DNA of 64,000 nt from Turneriella sp942492915 (GTDB lineage: Bacteria; Spirochaetota; Leptospiria; Turneriellales; Turneriellaceae). The notes beneath the pieces were generated by a model, which ran no database searches, was not told the origin of the DNA, and worked only from the letters and a program-made list of their open reading frames with translations. Of this stretch, positions 17,801 through 25,703 are shown one piece after another (position 1 is the first letter of the stretch; every line of letters starts with the position of its first letter). Made by a program: the position numbers and the translations under genes. The stretch lies in NCBI GenBank assembly GCA_942492915.1, contig OW818662.1, forward strand, positions 2,418,001-2,482,000, written 5' to 3'.

Positions 17801-17939
17801 CAAGAAAGGTGCAGTCGGCACCATTTTCTTTTCTCCGGATGAAATAAAAAACCGACGGATCAATATTCCTGAGTTCTTTCAGCGCATTTCGAATGAAGCA
17901 AGCACATACCGCACGCCGGCATCATCACCCGGCAGCTGA
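14859..17939 (+). CDS. AsmA-family inner-membrane-anchored lipid-transport-like protein
   Basis: A 1026-residue protein with one N-terminal membrane helix (YLGYAAIATVVSVIVAYNYCM, about residues 29-49). It is followed by the AsmA opening: IIEQFAKATNGTIDL, then IRNISVH and FRAGEVNLLYNVFGFFRGKF. The rest is long and strand-rich with repeated amphipathic strands, and the AsmA C-terminal pattern recurs near residue 990 (FVYSDIPIKKGAVGTIFFSPDE). AsmA/TamB/YhdP relatives form repeating-beta-groove bridges that move phospholipid to the outer membrane; this function is inferred. It lies between the LolA-like gene and a 506-residue unknown, all on the same strand. Confidence 0.8.
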   Translation: MNEFPDGAIVPASRAAPGVLRRILRYLGYAAIATVVSVIVAYNYCMRPAFLQPIIIEQFAKATNGTIDLTLEKTSLFTGFRIRNISVHAPQGYKDTPIFRAGEVNLLYNVFGFFRGKFGVHEVSLNDSEIFLEKKNNVFNFEALLKPSLEKPKPEKEEKEPGDGKISWFFDVQIFARVALKNFNFALDALDKSNKARQYAHLKNFHFALSLLTNDFSKVNTNDIPGLIALLNTFVIQLNPQKTIDLAYQGPTASVKSKLDFFWLLFYDGLAKKPEFLSRMNIGNDAVPVSLGSGKSQNLPFRLSHKIDYETKEDHLKVEDFNIRFLDETLLALTGTGETLLKPARSVQIETGKSRVNLGKIYEILAQLTGKRDLVYSGFFSVKPTKISLRGSAIEDQGGLKLERIFVRSGRFTLSIPQLDLDHAAQIDQSLKPIPVKTAEVRMRGSLNGAALGLDAKLTADRKTQASFYLRGFDISPFAGGAATGLISTTFAATGDSPQNLAINLRVFSPQLNYFVDRGKSGINRIDFGIRGSVKSSEDFRQTTVDLPAITLTDKDKEYATAVDLKSRLHLEKAETMQLQYRIDSLLLSFKELIGTLPAAQQEQIGGLIKTVNPGRTLRADGETNVTIIGNEKQIQHTTQIALPDVHVDDIQIKAKARLQPPYTYLDYFSITGLRKALSISADGQLKDTAENAEDPKTGKTIRTVNKVPDLKYKIELARKEESEILDDTFLVGLFSIAGTAKGNLVNGVVKIDSLSFRNRQARVHNVNLLFPFKHDLHLKKTLNLRAGNKERIIKNYNFNRAYNFSIQSVEIPDPNNSKEWLNLIYSRGKYPAIGASMEYKDNVFVMPVMQLYTLNGVVTISDTLFNLGRLRPSEMEYSTTIQIKDIDLKPLMAKEKADAITDGKLRIDILLTGNRLDKPVENLNGYLSIFRIGPEFAETVMRAVMPKSSNFVNTLATNSAVPRKIDIELRDGFVYSDIPIKKGAVGTIFFSPDEIKNRRINIPEFFQRISNEASTYRTPASSPGS

Positions 17940-17959
17940 TCTCTCAGGCGGAGCGAACA

Positions 17960-19480
17960 TTGGGAACCTTCTCGTATCAACCTGAATTCAACTACGATGC
18001 GGTTAACCCGGCCGATTCTGCCGAAGCGACCAAACACCTTTTGCCGTTTAAAGGCGGCTTTTTAAAAGGTCTCGAAGCGCATCTGGTCAACGCCGACAAT
18101 ATTCAAAAATTTCTTTCGACGGCACCTCCCGAGACACGCAAAGAAATCAACAAGAATATCAAAGAAATTGATTCGACTCTAGTCGCGATCATGCGACTTT
18201 ACGGTAATATAGAATCAGAACTTTCGAACCGCACCCTCGAAACGACAGCGCACCGGGAATATTACAACCACTTCAGCGATTCTGACATGGAAGACCCGAA
18301 GGTTGAGTTTGCAAAACTGATTCGAACCTACGAAATTATTCGCGAGTTCAACATGAACGTTATCGAACATTGGTGGAAACTCGCAAACCTGTTCGAAGCA
18401 TTTAACCCGTCGAACGCTGAAAAACATTTCATGGAGCAGCTACTGACCTATCGCGTCTACCCGCGCATTGATCTTTGTAATCTTACCAACCTGCTGCTGC
18501 GTCGTCTTGCATATCTTCTCAAGGTAGATTCTGAAGAAATCGTCGGTGGCAAAGTTTCCATTCGCGGCCACTATACCAGCCAGATAAACTATACCTACTC
18601 TGCCGTGTTCAGGGAAGACCTCGCAGAAATTATCGAAGGTTTCACACCGCAGTCGGGGCGCAGCGACAGCCGCACGAGGGCGGCAGAGCCTGTCAAAGAG
18701 GTGCGGGACACTTCGGTAAAGTCACCGTTTCTGCTCGATACGCGGGGCTCAGAACATTTCAACCAAACACACGCGTATGTGCTTGAAATCAACCAGTCGC
18801 GTTATGACATCGAAGAGGCGAAAGTTAAGCGCTCGATCTACGTCGAGACGCACCTCGGCGCCGAAGACGATGCCTTGCGGCAAGATATCATACGCAAGTT
18901 TATTTCAGCCGCCCGCAACAAAGATCGTGTGGGCGAATACCAGACGTTTTTGAATAGTTACTTTCAATTTACGTGCGACACGCTGCTCATGCAACAGATG
19001 AATATTGCCGAAGCCGACCAGAAATTCTTTCTCTACCACTTTGGTCCTGTTTTTTTCATAAAAGTCTGCACGCACTTCATGCGCATAGGCCGTACTGGTT
19101 ATGTGCACCGGCACCTCAAACGAAACCAAATGGTACGCGAACTGCCGTTCGAATACGTAAAGTACGTACTCAAAGACTGGTGGGACGACAACGTTTACAC
19201 GCAGGTGCCGCGCGCCGAACGCAACAGTTATACGGCCTACGACCGCCTGCTCGAAACTATACGCAGCGAATGGCAAGACCATCAGCTCAAATTGCTGGTG
19301 AAAATAAAGAAAGATCCGGTACTACTGCGGGCCCTCAATATTCACGATGTCAAGACCCTGGGGCACCTGGTCGAGAGTGAAATTTCGTATCTTTACCACG
19401 TGAAAATTCTGCGGTTTTTGGGGCAGGATTTCTTCTACCTGCCGATTCAGGTAACCAAAGCACAAGAACGCAAGGCATAA
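17960..19480 (+). CDS. Conserved-looking cytosolic protein of unknown function
   Basis: A 506-residue protein starting at a TTG (17960) with GGAG seven bases upstream. It has no signal peptide or membrane helix and is mostly helical and charged, with clusters of Tyr/Phe and several Trp (WWKLANLFEAF, KDWWDDNVYTQVPRAER). A low-complexity hinge near residues 232-255 (PQSGRSDSRTRAAEP) separates two halves. I recognise no domain. The position, 20 bases after the AsmA-like gene and 65 before lysS, suggests co-transcription with the envelope genes. Clear coding character over 1.5 kb makes it a real gene. Confidence 0.75.
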   Translation: MGTFSYQPEFNYDAVNPADSAEATKHLLPFKGGFLKGLEAHLVNADNIQKFLSTAPPETRKEINKNIKEIDSTLVAIMRLYGNIESELSNRTLETTAHREYYNHFSDSDMEDPKVEFAKLIRTYEIIREFNMNVIEHWWKLANLFEAFNPSNAEKHFMEQLLTYRVYPRIDLCNLTNLLLRRLAYLLKVDSEEIVGGKVSIRGHYTSQINYTYSAVFREDLAEIIEGFTPQSGRSDSRTRAAEPVKEVRDTSVKSPFLLDTRGSEHFNQTHAYVLEINQSRYDIEEAKVKRSIYVETHLGAEDDALRQDIIRKFISAARNKDRVGEYQTFLNSYFQFTCDTLLMQQMNIAEADQKFFLYHFGPVFFIKVCTHFMRIGRTGYVHRHLKRNQMVRELPFEYVKYVLKDWWDDNVYTQVPRAERNSYTAYDRLLETIRSEWQDHQLKLLVKIKKDPVLLRALNIHDVKTLGHLVESEISYLYHVKILRFLGQDFFYLPIQVTKAQERKA

Positions 19481-19545
19481 GGGAAATTCACGGCCTTGGC
19501 GCCCGTTGCCTTTACAGGGTGTCAAAATTCAGGTTTCTGGCCTTA

Positions 19546-21165
19546 ATGAGCGAACTATCCGGTAATTTATCTACAGCTGCGGCAGGCCCGGTCGATCAAA
19601 CTTCGCTCGAAGCACAGCGCCTGCACAAACTCAATGCAATTCTCGCGAAAGGTATAGATCCTTATCCCGTAAGATTCTCTAATAAAGAAGATATCTCTGC
19701 GATTCGCAAGACCTTTTTTGGCGACAACAACGACCTGACGCCCGCAGAAGACGCGGCTCAGATTGCGACGGCCGGCCGGGTTGTGGCAATTCGCGACATG
19801 GGCAAGGCCCAGTTTCTGCAAATTCAGGACCAAACGGGCCGCATTCAGCTTTATGCAGGCAACAAGACCCTGAACGAAAACGACTATTTTGTGCTGCGGC
19901 AACTCGACTTGGGCGACATCATCGGCGTTCGCGGTAAGCCTTTTCGTACCAAAACCGGCGAGGCCAGCATTCACGCCGATGAGCTGGTGATGCTCGCGAA
20001 GAATCTGCATCCCCTGCCGGTGGTAAAAGAAAAAGACGGCGAAACTTACGATGGCATCAGCGACATCGAACTCAGGTACCGCCAGCGTTACGTCGATCTC
20101 GCCGTAAACCCTGACGCACGCGCAACATTTGCACTGCGCTCTGCGATCTTGCGCGAGATTCGCGACCTGCTGCACAGCCGGGGCTTTATGGAAGTTGAAA
20201 CGCCCATGATGCAGGCGATCGCTTCCGGTGCTGCGGCACGCCCATTCACGACGCACCATAACGCGCTCGACATCGACCTCTACATGAGGATAGCCCCCGA
20301 ACTGTATCTGAAGCGCCTGATTGTCGGCGGCTACGAAAAAGTTTTTGAGATGAACCGCAATTTTCGCAATGAGGGCATCAGTACGAAGCATAATCCTGAA
20401 TTTACGATGATTGAGATCTATCAGGCATATGCAGATTACAACACCATGATGCAGCTGACCGAAGATATTTTCGAAACCCTCGCTGTAAAACTCATCGGCT
20501 CGACCGAATTGCCTTACGGCGACGCCAAAATTTCACTGAAGAAACCCTGGAAGCGCATTGCATACCTCGACAGCATTAAAGAAGCTACGGGCCTTGATTT
20601 TGAAAAATATCTCGGCGATGAAAACCCGTCTGCAACCGAGGCTAAAAAAATGGCGGCATCGATCGGTCTCAAGGCAGAAAATCTGCACACCTTCTGGGAA
20701 GTCGTCGACCTGGTCTTCTCTGAAAAAGTTGAACCCAACCTGATTCAGCCCACGATTGTCATGCACTACCCGAAAGCGATATCGCCGCTCGCTAAATCAA
20801 TTCCCGGGAATCCGCATCTGGTAGAAAGATTCGAACCATACATCACGGGCCGTGAAATGGGTAATGCGTTCAGCGAACTCAACGATCCGCTCGAACAAGA
20901 CCGCCGCTTCAGCGAACAGGCCGCGCAAAAGGCGAGCGGGGCAGAAGAGACAATGGCGACCGATGATGACTTCGTCACCGCGCTCAAAGTCGGTATGCCG
21001 CCCACCGGCGGACTCGGCATCGGCATCGATCGACTCGTGATGCTCTTCGCCAACAAAGCGAGCATCAAAGACGTGATACTATTTCCACTGCTGCGGCCCG
21101 TGAAGCAAGAGCCCCCTGCTTCTTCAGCTGCAGCCGACTCTTCGACGAATAGACCCGCAAAATAA
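19546..21165 (+). CDS. lysS: Lysyl-tRNA synthetase, class II
   Basis: A 539-residue enzyme from the ATG at 19546; an in-frame GTG at 19519 gives a 9-residue longer form. After an N-terminal OB-fold anticodon-binding domain (GRVVAIRDMGKAQFLQIQDQTG) comes the class II core: motif 1 with MEVETPMMQ, motif 2 with FRNEGISTKHNPEFTMIE, and motif 3 with GLGIGIDRLVML. It charges tRNA-Lys in the cytosol. A C-terminal tail of about 20 Pro/Ala/Ser-rich residues follows motif 3 and is not part of the usual fold. mtnA begins 15 bases downstream. Confidence 0.96.
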   Translation: MSELSGNLSTAAAGPVDQTSLEAQRLHKLNAILAKGIDPYPVRFSNKEDISAIRKTFFGDNNDLTPAEDAAQIATAGRVVAIRDMGKAQFLQIQDQTGRIQLYAGNKTLNENDYFVLRQLDLGDIIGVRGKPFRTKTGEASIHADELVMLAKNLHPLPVVKEKDGETYDGISDIELRYRQRYVDLAVNPDARATFALRSAILREIRDLLHSRGFMEVETPMMQAIASGAAARPFTTHHNALDIDLYMRIAPELYLKRLIVGGYEKVFEMNRNFRNEGISTKHNPEFTMIEIYQAYADYNTMMQLTEDIFETLAVKLIGSTELPYGDAKISLKKPWKRIAYLDSIKEATGLDFEKYLGDENPSATEAKKMAASIGLKAENLHTFWEVVDLVFSEKVEPNLIQPTIVMHYPKAISPLAKSIPGNPHLVERFEPYITGREMGNAFSELNDPLEQDRRFSEQAAQKASGAEETMATDDDFVTALKVGMPPTGGLGIGIDRLVMLFANKASIKDVILFPLLRPVKQEPPASSAAADSSTNRPAK

Positions 21166-21180
21166 CTTTCAGGAAGTATA

Positions 21181-22221
21181 ATGAAGACGAACCTCTCATT
21201 TATCAAGGCAGCGCGAGACAAGATTCAGCTGCTCAATCAGAAATTGCTGCCGCACAAACTCGATTATGTTACCTGCTCAAACGGTACCGACGTGGCCAAG
21301 GCCATCAAAGAAATGGTCGTGCGCGGCGCACCAGCAATCGGTATCAGCGCTGCGTATGGAATGTACCTTACTGCATGGGAAGCATCCAAGAAAAACAAGA
21401 AGCTTACGCTTGATTTGCTGAAAAAACAGAAACAACAGCTCGATGCAGCACGCCCGACGGCAGTCAATCTGATGTGGGCGACGCAGCAGATGGTGCAGGT
21501 TGCAACGCCGTTTTTTATCGGCGATGCCCCGAAAGCTAAGGATTCAAGCCTTAAACTGCTTCTGGCGCTCTACGAAAAGGCGCTCGAGATTCACAACGAT
21601 GACGCAGAACGCTGCCTCAAAATGTCGAACAACGCCGTGAAATATCTGCTGACTAAATATCCCAAAGAGAAGTACAATATTCTTACCCATTGCAATACTG
21701 GCTCTCTCGCTACCGGGGGAATCGGCACCGCTCTCGGCGCGATTCGCGTACTGCACGAGAAGGGCAAAATCAATATGGTCTACGCCGATGAAACGCGACC
21801 TTATCTGCAGGGCTCACGACTGACGGCGTTTGAACTATTGAAAGATAAGATTCCCGTTACGCTCACTGTCGATTCACAGGCCGCATACCTGATGCAGAAA
21901 AAACTGATCGATGCGGTTTTTGTGGGCGCTGATCGCATTGCGGCAAACGGCGATGTCGCGAACAAGATAGGTACGTATTCGCTTTCTGTTCTGGCCAAAG
22001 CGCACCGGATTCCGTTTTTCGTTGTTGCACCGAAATCAACGTTTGATGATTCTATCGCCAATGGCGACAAGATCGTCGTCGAAGAGCGCGCCGCGGTTGA
22101 GGTACTCGAGATTGCGGGACGTGTCATCGCACCCAAAGTGCCGGTAGTCAATTACAGCTTCGACGTAACTCCCCAAACCAACATCACGGCCATTTTCTCT
22201 GAAGACGACACGCTGGAATAG
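21181..22221 (+). CDS. mtnA: Methylthioribose-1-phosphate isomerase
   Basis: A 346-residue protein with the eIF2B-like fold of MtnA. Diagnostic segments are VVRGAPAIGISAAYGM, LTHCNTGSLATGGIGTALG (catalytic Cys), DETRPYLQGSRLTAFEL, and FVGADRIAANGDVANKIGTY (catalytic Asp). It converts 5-methylthioribose-1-phosphate to the ribulose isomer in methionine salvage. A clear AGGAAG precedes the ATG. No other salvage gene is adjacent; the neighbours are lysS and ccmC. Confidence 0.94.
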   Translation: MKTNLSFIKAARDKIQLLNQKLLPHKLDYVTCSNGTDVAKAIKEMVVRGAPAIGISAAYGMYLTAWEASKKNKKLTLDLLKKQKQQLDAARPTAVNLMWATQQMVQVATPFFIGDAPKAKDSSLKLLLALYEKALEIHNDDAERCLKMSNNAVKYLLTKYPKEKYNILTHCNTGSLATGGIGTALGAIRVLHEKGKINMVYADETRPYLQGSRLTAFELLKDKIPVTLTVDSQAAYLMQKKLIDAVFVGADRIAANGDVANKIGTYSLSVLAKAHRIPFFVVAPKSTFDDSIANGDKIVVEERAAVEVLEIAGRVIAPKVPVVNYSFDVTPQTNITAIFSEDDTLE

Positions 22222-22241
22222 GCAAACACAAGGCAAAATTC

Positions 22242-22910
22242 GTGCGGTTCTATATCCTGCTGATTTTAACCTTCGCGCTGGGCGCCTACTCTGCGCACGT
22301 GGCGCTCCTAGAAGCACCCGCAGATGCGATGCAGGGTAACGTGCAGCGGATATTCTATTTCCATGTGCCGCTCGTTTGGGTGTCGTTTATCGCTTTTATT
22401 GGCGGCGCGGTCATGAGTATACGCTATTTAAGAAGCCGCAGCATGCGCGACGATGCGTGGGCTCGCGCCTTCATCAAGACCGGCTGGGTGTTCACCACAA
22501 CCGTACTCGTCACCGGACCATTATGGGCGAAACCCGTTTGGGGTACTTTCTGGAACTGGGGCGACGAGCGCCTGATTTCATTTTTTGTGATGTGGATGGT
22601 CTATAACGGATACATCTTACTACGTGCGACAATACATGATTCTGAAAAAGGTGCGCGCATCGGCGCGGTGCTCGCCCTGCTCGCCCTCGCAAATGCTGCG
22701 CTCGTGGTCGCCGCGATCTACATCTGGAAAACCGCATCGCATCCCGGCCCTGTATTCGCACAGAAAGCGGGATCCGGAGTGCTCGACCCGATGATGCGCA
22801 AAGCATTCTGGTTGAATTTTTCTGCTTTCAGCCTGCTCTTCTTCTGCATATTGGTTGCTAGATTTCGGTCTGAAAAGGCTTTGGCAGGTGCGCATGGGTA
22901 TAAGGTCTAA
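22242..22910 (+). CDS. ccmC: Cytochrome c biogenesis protein CcmC-like (haem handling)
   Basis: A 222-residue membrane protein with six predicted helices, starting at GTG 22242. The first conserved His is in IFYFHVPLVWVSF. The tryptophan-rich WWD-type motif is VWGTFWNWGDERLISFF. The second His is in YIWKTASHPGPVF. These are the haem-binding landmarks of CcmC in system I cytochrome c maturation. CcsA of system II shares the motif, but the six-helix length fits CcmC. The other ccm genes are not in the window. Its end overlaps the start of the next small gene by 17 nt. Confidence 0.87.
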   Translation: MRFYILLILTFALGAYSAHVALLEAPADAMQGNVQRIFYFHVPLVWVSFIAFIGGAVMSIRYLRSRSMRDDAWARAFIKTGWVFTTTVLVTGPLWAKPVWGTFWNWGDERLISFFVMWMVYNGYILLRATIHDSEKGARIGAVLALLALANAALVVAAIYIWKTASHPGPVFAQKAGSGVLDPMMRKAFWLNFSAFSLLFFCILVARFRSEKALAGAHGYKV

Positions 22911-23385
22911 GTTTCTCATACTGGCTTCGGTTTGTTTTGCCGGGTCTGCCGCCTTTGCGGCAAGCTTTGATACCGACGCATTGCCGGAAAAACTGGCCAG
23001 TGAAACGCGTGCATTTCTCGATGCGGATACCGGGCGCGCCCGGGCGCGTATCGCCACATTCAGCGACGAAGACCTGCAAAGAATTACCACAGTATTTAAG
23101 AAGGCCCACAGGCCAGAAGAACAGCGGCTCTTCTGGCTGACCGAAGAGCTTTACCGCCGCAACGCAGAGCGCGTGGCCGCCGAACGTATTCGTTATCTTT
23201 ATTTTGCCGTGCTCGCTGCGCTGGCAATTATTGCCGGCTTCACCGCCATGACCTACGCGCAGACACGCCGGGCCGCCAGCGCCATGCCCGCCCTGCAGGC
23301 CATGGCGGAGCCACAGGTCGAGGCTGAGCCGGCGCCAAAGAAGAAAGTTTCGAAATCAACAGCGAAAAAAGGCAGGCGCAAATGA
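22894..23385 (+). CDS. Small exported/membrane protein next to ccmC
   Basis: A 163-residue protein from the ATG at 22894 (GCAGG upstream), overlapping the ccmC end. It has a signal peptide (KFLILASVCFAGSAAFA), a helical periplasmic segment of about 80 residues (FDTDALPEKLASETRAFLDADTG-type, Arg/Glu-rich), one membrane helix (YFAVLAALAIIAGFTAMTY), and a Lys/Ala-rich cytosolic tail (KKKVSKSTAKKGRRK). I recognise no family. Tight coupling to ccmC suggests a role in cytochrome maturation, but the stop also overlaps rmlA by 4 nt. Confidence 0.7.
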   Translation: MGIRSKFLILASVCFAGSAAFAASFDTDALPEKLASETRAFLDADTGRARARIATFSDEDLQRITTVFKKAHRPEEQRLFWLTEELYRRNAERVAAERIRYLYFAVLAALAIIAGFTAMTYAQTRRAASAMPALQAMAEPQVEAEPAPKKKVSKSTAKKGRRK

Positions 23386-24272
23386 AAGGTATTATTCTTG
23401 CCGGTGGCTCGGGCACGCGCCTGTACCCGGTAACGCGGGTTATCTCAAAGCAGCTGATGCCAATCTACGACAAGCCGATGATTTATTACCCACTGTCGGC
23501 GCTGATGCTGGCCGGCATTCGTGAAATTCTGATTATCTCAACACCACACGACCTGCCCCGGTTTCGCGAGCTGCTTGGCACCGGCGAAGAGATTGGGCTA
23601 AAATTCAGTTACGCCGAACAGCCATCGCCCGACGGTCTGGCGCAGGCGTTTATTATAGGTGCGGATTTTGCGGGTAATGACTCGGTCGCGCTGGTGCTGG
23701 GCGACAATATTTTCCACGGCCACCATCTGACCGAACTTCTGACGGAAGCCGCACAGCGTACTGAGCGAGATGGTGGCGCAGAAGTATTTGCGTACCCGGT
23801 GCATGACCCGGAGCGTTACGGTGTCGTCGAATTCGACAAGAACTTCAACGCGCTGTCGATTGAAGAAAAGCCGCTGAAACCCAAGAGCAATTACGCTGTG
23901 GTCGGCTTGTATTTTTACGACAACACTGTTATAGCAGAAGCAAGGCGGCTAAAACCATCAGCTCGCGGCGAGCTCGAAATCACCGACCTGAATCGGGTTT
24001 TCCTTGAGCAAAAGCGCCTGCGGGTGAATATCATGGGTCGCGGTTACGCATGGCTCGACACGGGAACACACGATTCATTGCTCGACGCAAGTCATTTCGT
24101 CAGCCTGATTGAAAAGCGGCAGGCATTAAAAGTTGCCTGCATCGAAGAGATAGCGTTCGTTAAGAAATACATTACGCGCGAGCAACTGATAAAACTTGCA
24201 AAACCTCTCGAAAAAATCGAGTATGGCAAGTACCTGCTGCGTCTTGCTGAAACAAACTCACCGTGGAGCTGA
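23382..24272 (+). CDS. rfbA: Glucose-1-phosphate thymidylyltransferase
   Basis: A 296-residue nucleotidyltransferase, first enzyme of dTDP-L-rhamnose synthesis. The N-terminus has the full RmlA signature: ILAGGSGTRLYPVTRVISKQ then LMPIYDKPMIYYPLSALMLA. LVLGDNIFHG carries the metal-binding Asp, and GRGYAWLDTGTHDSLLDAS completes the active site. Length is normal. It overlaps the preceding gene by 4 nt (ATGA) and the rmlC start by 10 nt. The product feeds rhamnose into lipopolysaccharide. Confidence 0.96.
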   Translation: MKGIILAGGSGTRLYPVTRVISKQLMPIYDKPMIYYPLSALMLAGIREILIISTPHDLPRFRELLGTGEEIGLKFSYAEQPSPDGLAQAFIIGADFAGNDSVALVLGDNIFHGHHLTELLTEAAQRTERDGGAEVFAYPVHDPERYGVVEFDKNFNALSIEEKPLKPKSNYAVVGLYFYDNTVIAEARRLKPSARGELEITDLNRVFLEQKRLRVNIMGRGYAWLDTGTHDSLLDASHFVSLIEKRQALKVACIEEIAFVKKYITREQLIKLAKPLEKIEYGKYLLRLAETNSPWS

Positions 24273-24811
24273 AATACCCCAAACCGGTATTGATCACGCC
24301 AACCGTGCACGGCGACGCGCGTGGCTATTTTTTTGAACCTTACAATCGAAATACCTTTGTCAGCAAATGGGGTATCAATGAAGTTTTTGTGCAGGACAAT
24401 GAATCCCTTTCAGGGCGTGGCGTGCTACGCGGCCTTCATTACCAGATCGGCTCAATGGCGCAGGCAAAATTGGTCAGGGTCGCGGTCGGCAAGGTACTCG
24501 ATGTGGTAGTTGATATACGTAAATCATCTGCCCATTTCGGGAGCGTCTATACCTATGTGCTCGACGACGAAAAGCATGAACAACTTTTCGTGCCGCGGGG
24601 CTTTGCGCACGGTTTTGCGGTGTTATCAGAGAAGGCGATTTTTCAATACAAAGTCGACAACTTCTACTCACGCGAACACGAACGGGGTATTCTGTTCAGC
24701 GATCCCGAATTGAAAATCGATTGGCAACTCGAAGCACAAGAGCTGCTGACTTCTGAAAAAGACCGGGCGCTGCCGCTTCTAAGAGAAGCCGAATTGTTTG
24801 CCGCGCAGTAA
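24263..24811 (+). CDS. rfbC: dTDP-4-dehydrorhamnose 3,5-epimerase
   Basis: A 182-residue cupin-fold epimerase starting at GTG 24263 inside the end of rmlA. Recognisable segments are GDARGYFFEPYNRNTF, then DNESLSGRGVLRGLHYQ (catalytic His), LVRVAVGKVLDVVVDIRKSS, and FVPRGFAHGFAVLSE. It epimerises C3 and C5 of the 4-keto sugar, the third step of the pathway. The length is usual, and the overlap with rmlA indicates tight coupling. Confidence 0.95.
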   Translation: MELKYPKPVLITPTVHGDARGYFFEPYNRNTFVSKWGINEVFVQDNESLSGRGVLRGLHYQIGSMAQAKLVRVAVGKVLDVVVDIRKSSAHFGSVYTYVLDDEKHEQLFVPRGFAHGFAVLSEKAIFQYKVDNFYSREHERGILFSDPELKIDWQLEAQELLTSEKDRALPLLREAELFAAQ

Positions 24812-24821
24812 GACCACCGTC

Positions 24822-25703
24822 ATGAGAGTTCTCGTCACAGGTGGTAACGGACAGCTGGCAAAATGCCTGGAAAAAACGCAACCTGCGCAATTTACTGTTG
24901 ATTATCCTGGGAAACAAGAGCTCGACCTGACCAACGCCCTCAGTATTGAAACGCAGTTACGCGACGCGAAACCGGCTTTCGTCATCAATGCCGCCGCATA
25001 CACAAAAGTTGATTTGGCAGAGAAAGAAGCTGTGGCAGCGTACGCCGCAAACGAACAAGCTGTGAAAAATCTCGGCAGCGCATGTGCAGAGCTCGGTATT
25101 TGTTTGATCCACATTTCGACCGATTTTGTTTTTCATGGTGCGTTTAACCGCCCCATTGACGAGACGCAAGCGACAAACCCGGTAGGTATCTACGCGCAAA
25201 GCAAGGCTGCCGGCGAGAACGCACTGATACAGGCAAATGTGCCCGGAGCAATCGTCAGAACCTCATGGTTGTATTCTGAGTTTAACGCGAATTTCATGAA
25301 AACGATGCTACGCCTCGGCAAAGAAAAGTCTCGCCTGACGGTCATCGCAGACCAGCATGGGTCACCAACTTATGCGGTAGATCTGGCGCGGGGACTGTGG
25401 CAAATGCTGGCTGTTATAAGCCAAAGACCGCCGGCAGATTCGCTAGCAATTTATCATTTTTCCAACTTTGGAGTGACCACCTGGTATGATTTCGCAAATT
25501 CTATTTTTGAAATTGCGCGAATGGACACGCAGGTAGACCCGATCTTGAGCCATGAATACCCGGTTGCAACCCCACGACCGGCTTATAGCGCGCTATGGCC
25601 GCGCAAATTTGCACAGGACTTTCAATTTCCCATTCGGCACTGGCGCGCAGCCTTAGGCGATGCCGTCGTCGCCAGCCAACAACCCACAGGAGACAACGCA
25701 TGA
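24822..25703 (+). CDS. rfbD: dTDP-4-dehydrorhamnose reductase
   Basis: A 293-residue short-chain dehydrogenase-fold reductase from the ATG at 24822, 11 bases after the rmlC stop. The NAD(P)-binding loop is VLVTGGNGQLAKCLE, and the sequence continues with VINAAAYTKVDLAEKE, then ISTDFVFHGAFNRPIDE and YAQSKAAGEN (Tyr-x3-Lys catalytic pair), all standard for RmlD. It performs the last reduction to dTDP-L-rhamnose. The stop overlaps the rmlB start by 4 nt. Confidence 0.95.
   Translation: MRVLVTGGNGQLAKCLEKTQPAQFTVDYPGKQELDLTNALSIETQLRDAKPAFVINAAAYTKVDLAEKEAVAAYAANEQAVKNLGSACAELGICLIHISTDFVFHGAFNRPIDETQATNPVGIYAQSKAAGENALIQANVPGAIVRTSWLYSEFNANFMKTMLRLGKEKSRLTVIADQHGSPTYAVDLARGLWQMLAVISQRPPADSLAIYHFSNFGVTTWYDFANSIFEIARMDTQVDPILSHEYPVATPRPAYSALWPRKFAQDFQFPIRHWRAALGDAVVASQQPTGDNA

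Noticed and set aside
19567..20391. Long open frame of 274 codons on the minus strand
   Set aside because: It lies wholly antisense to the conserved lysS gene, and its translation has no recognisable domain or ribosome site.
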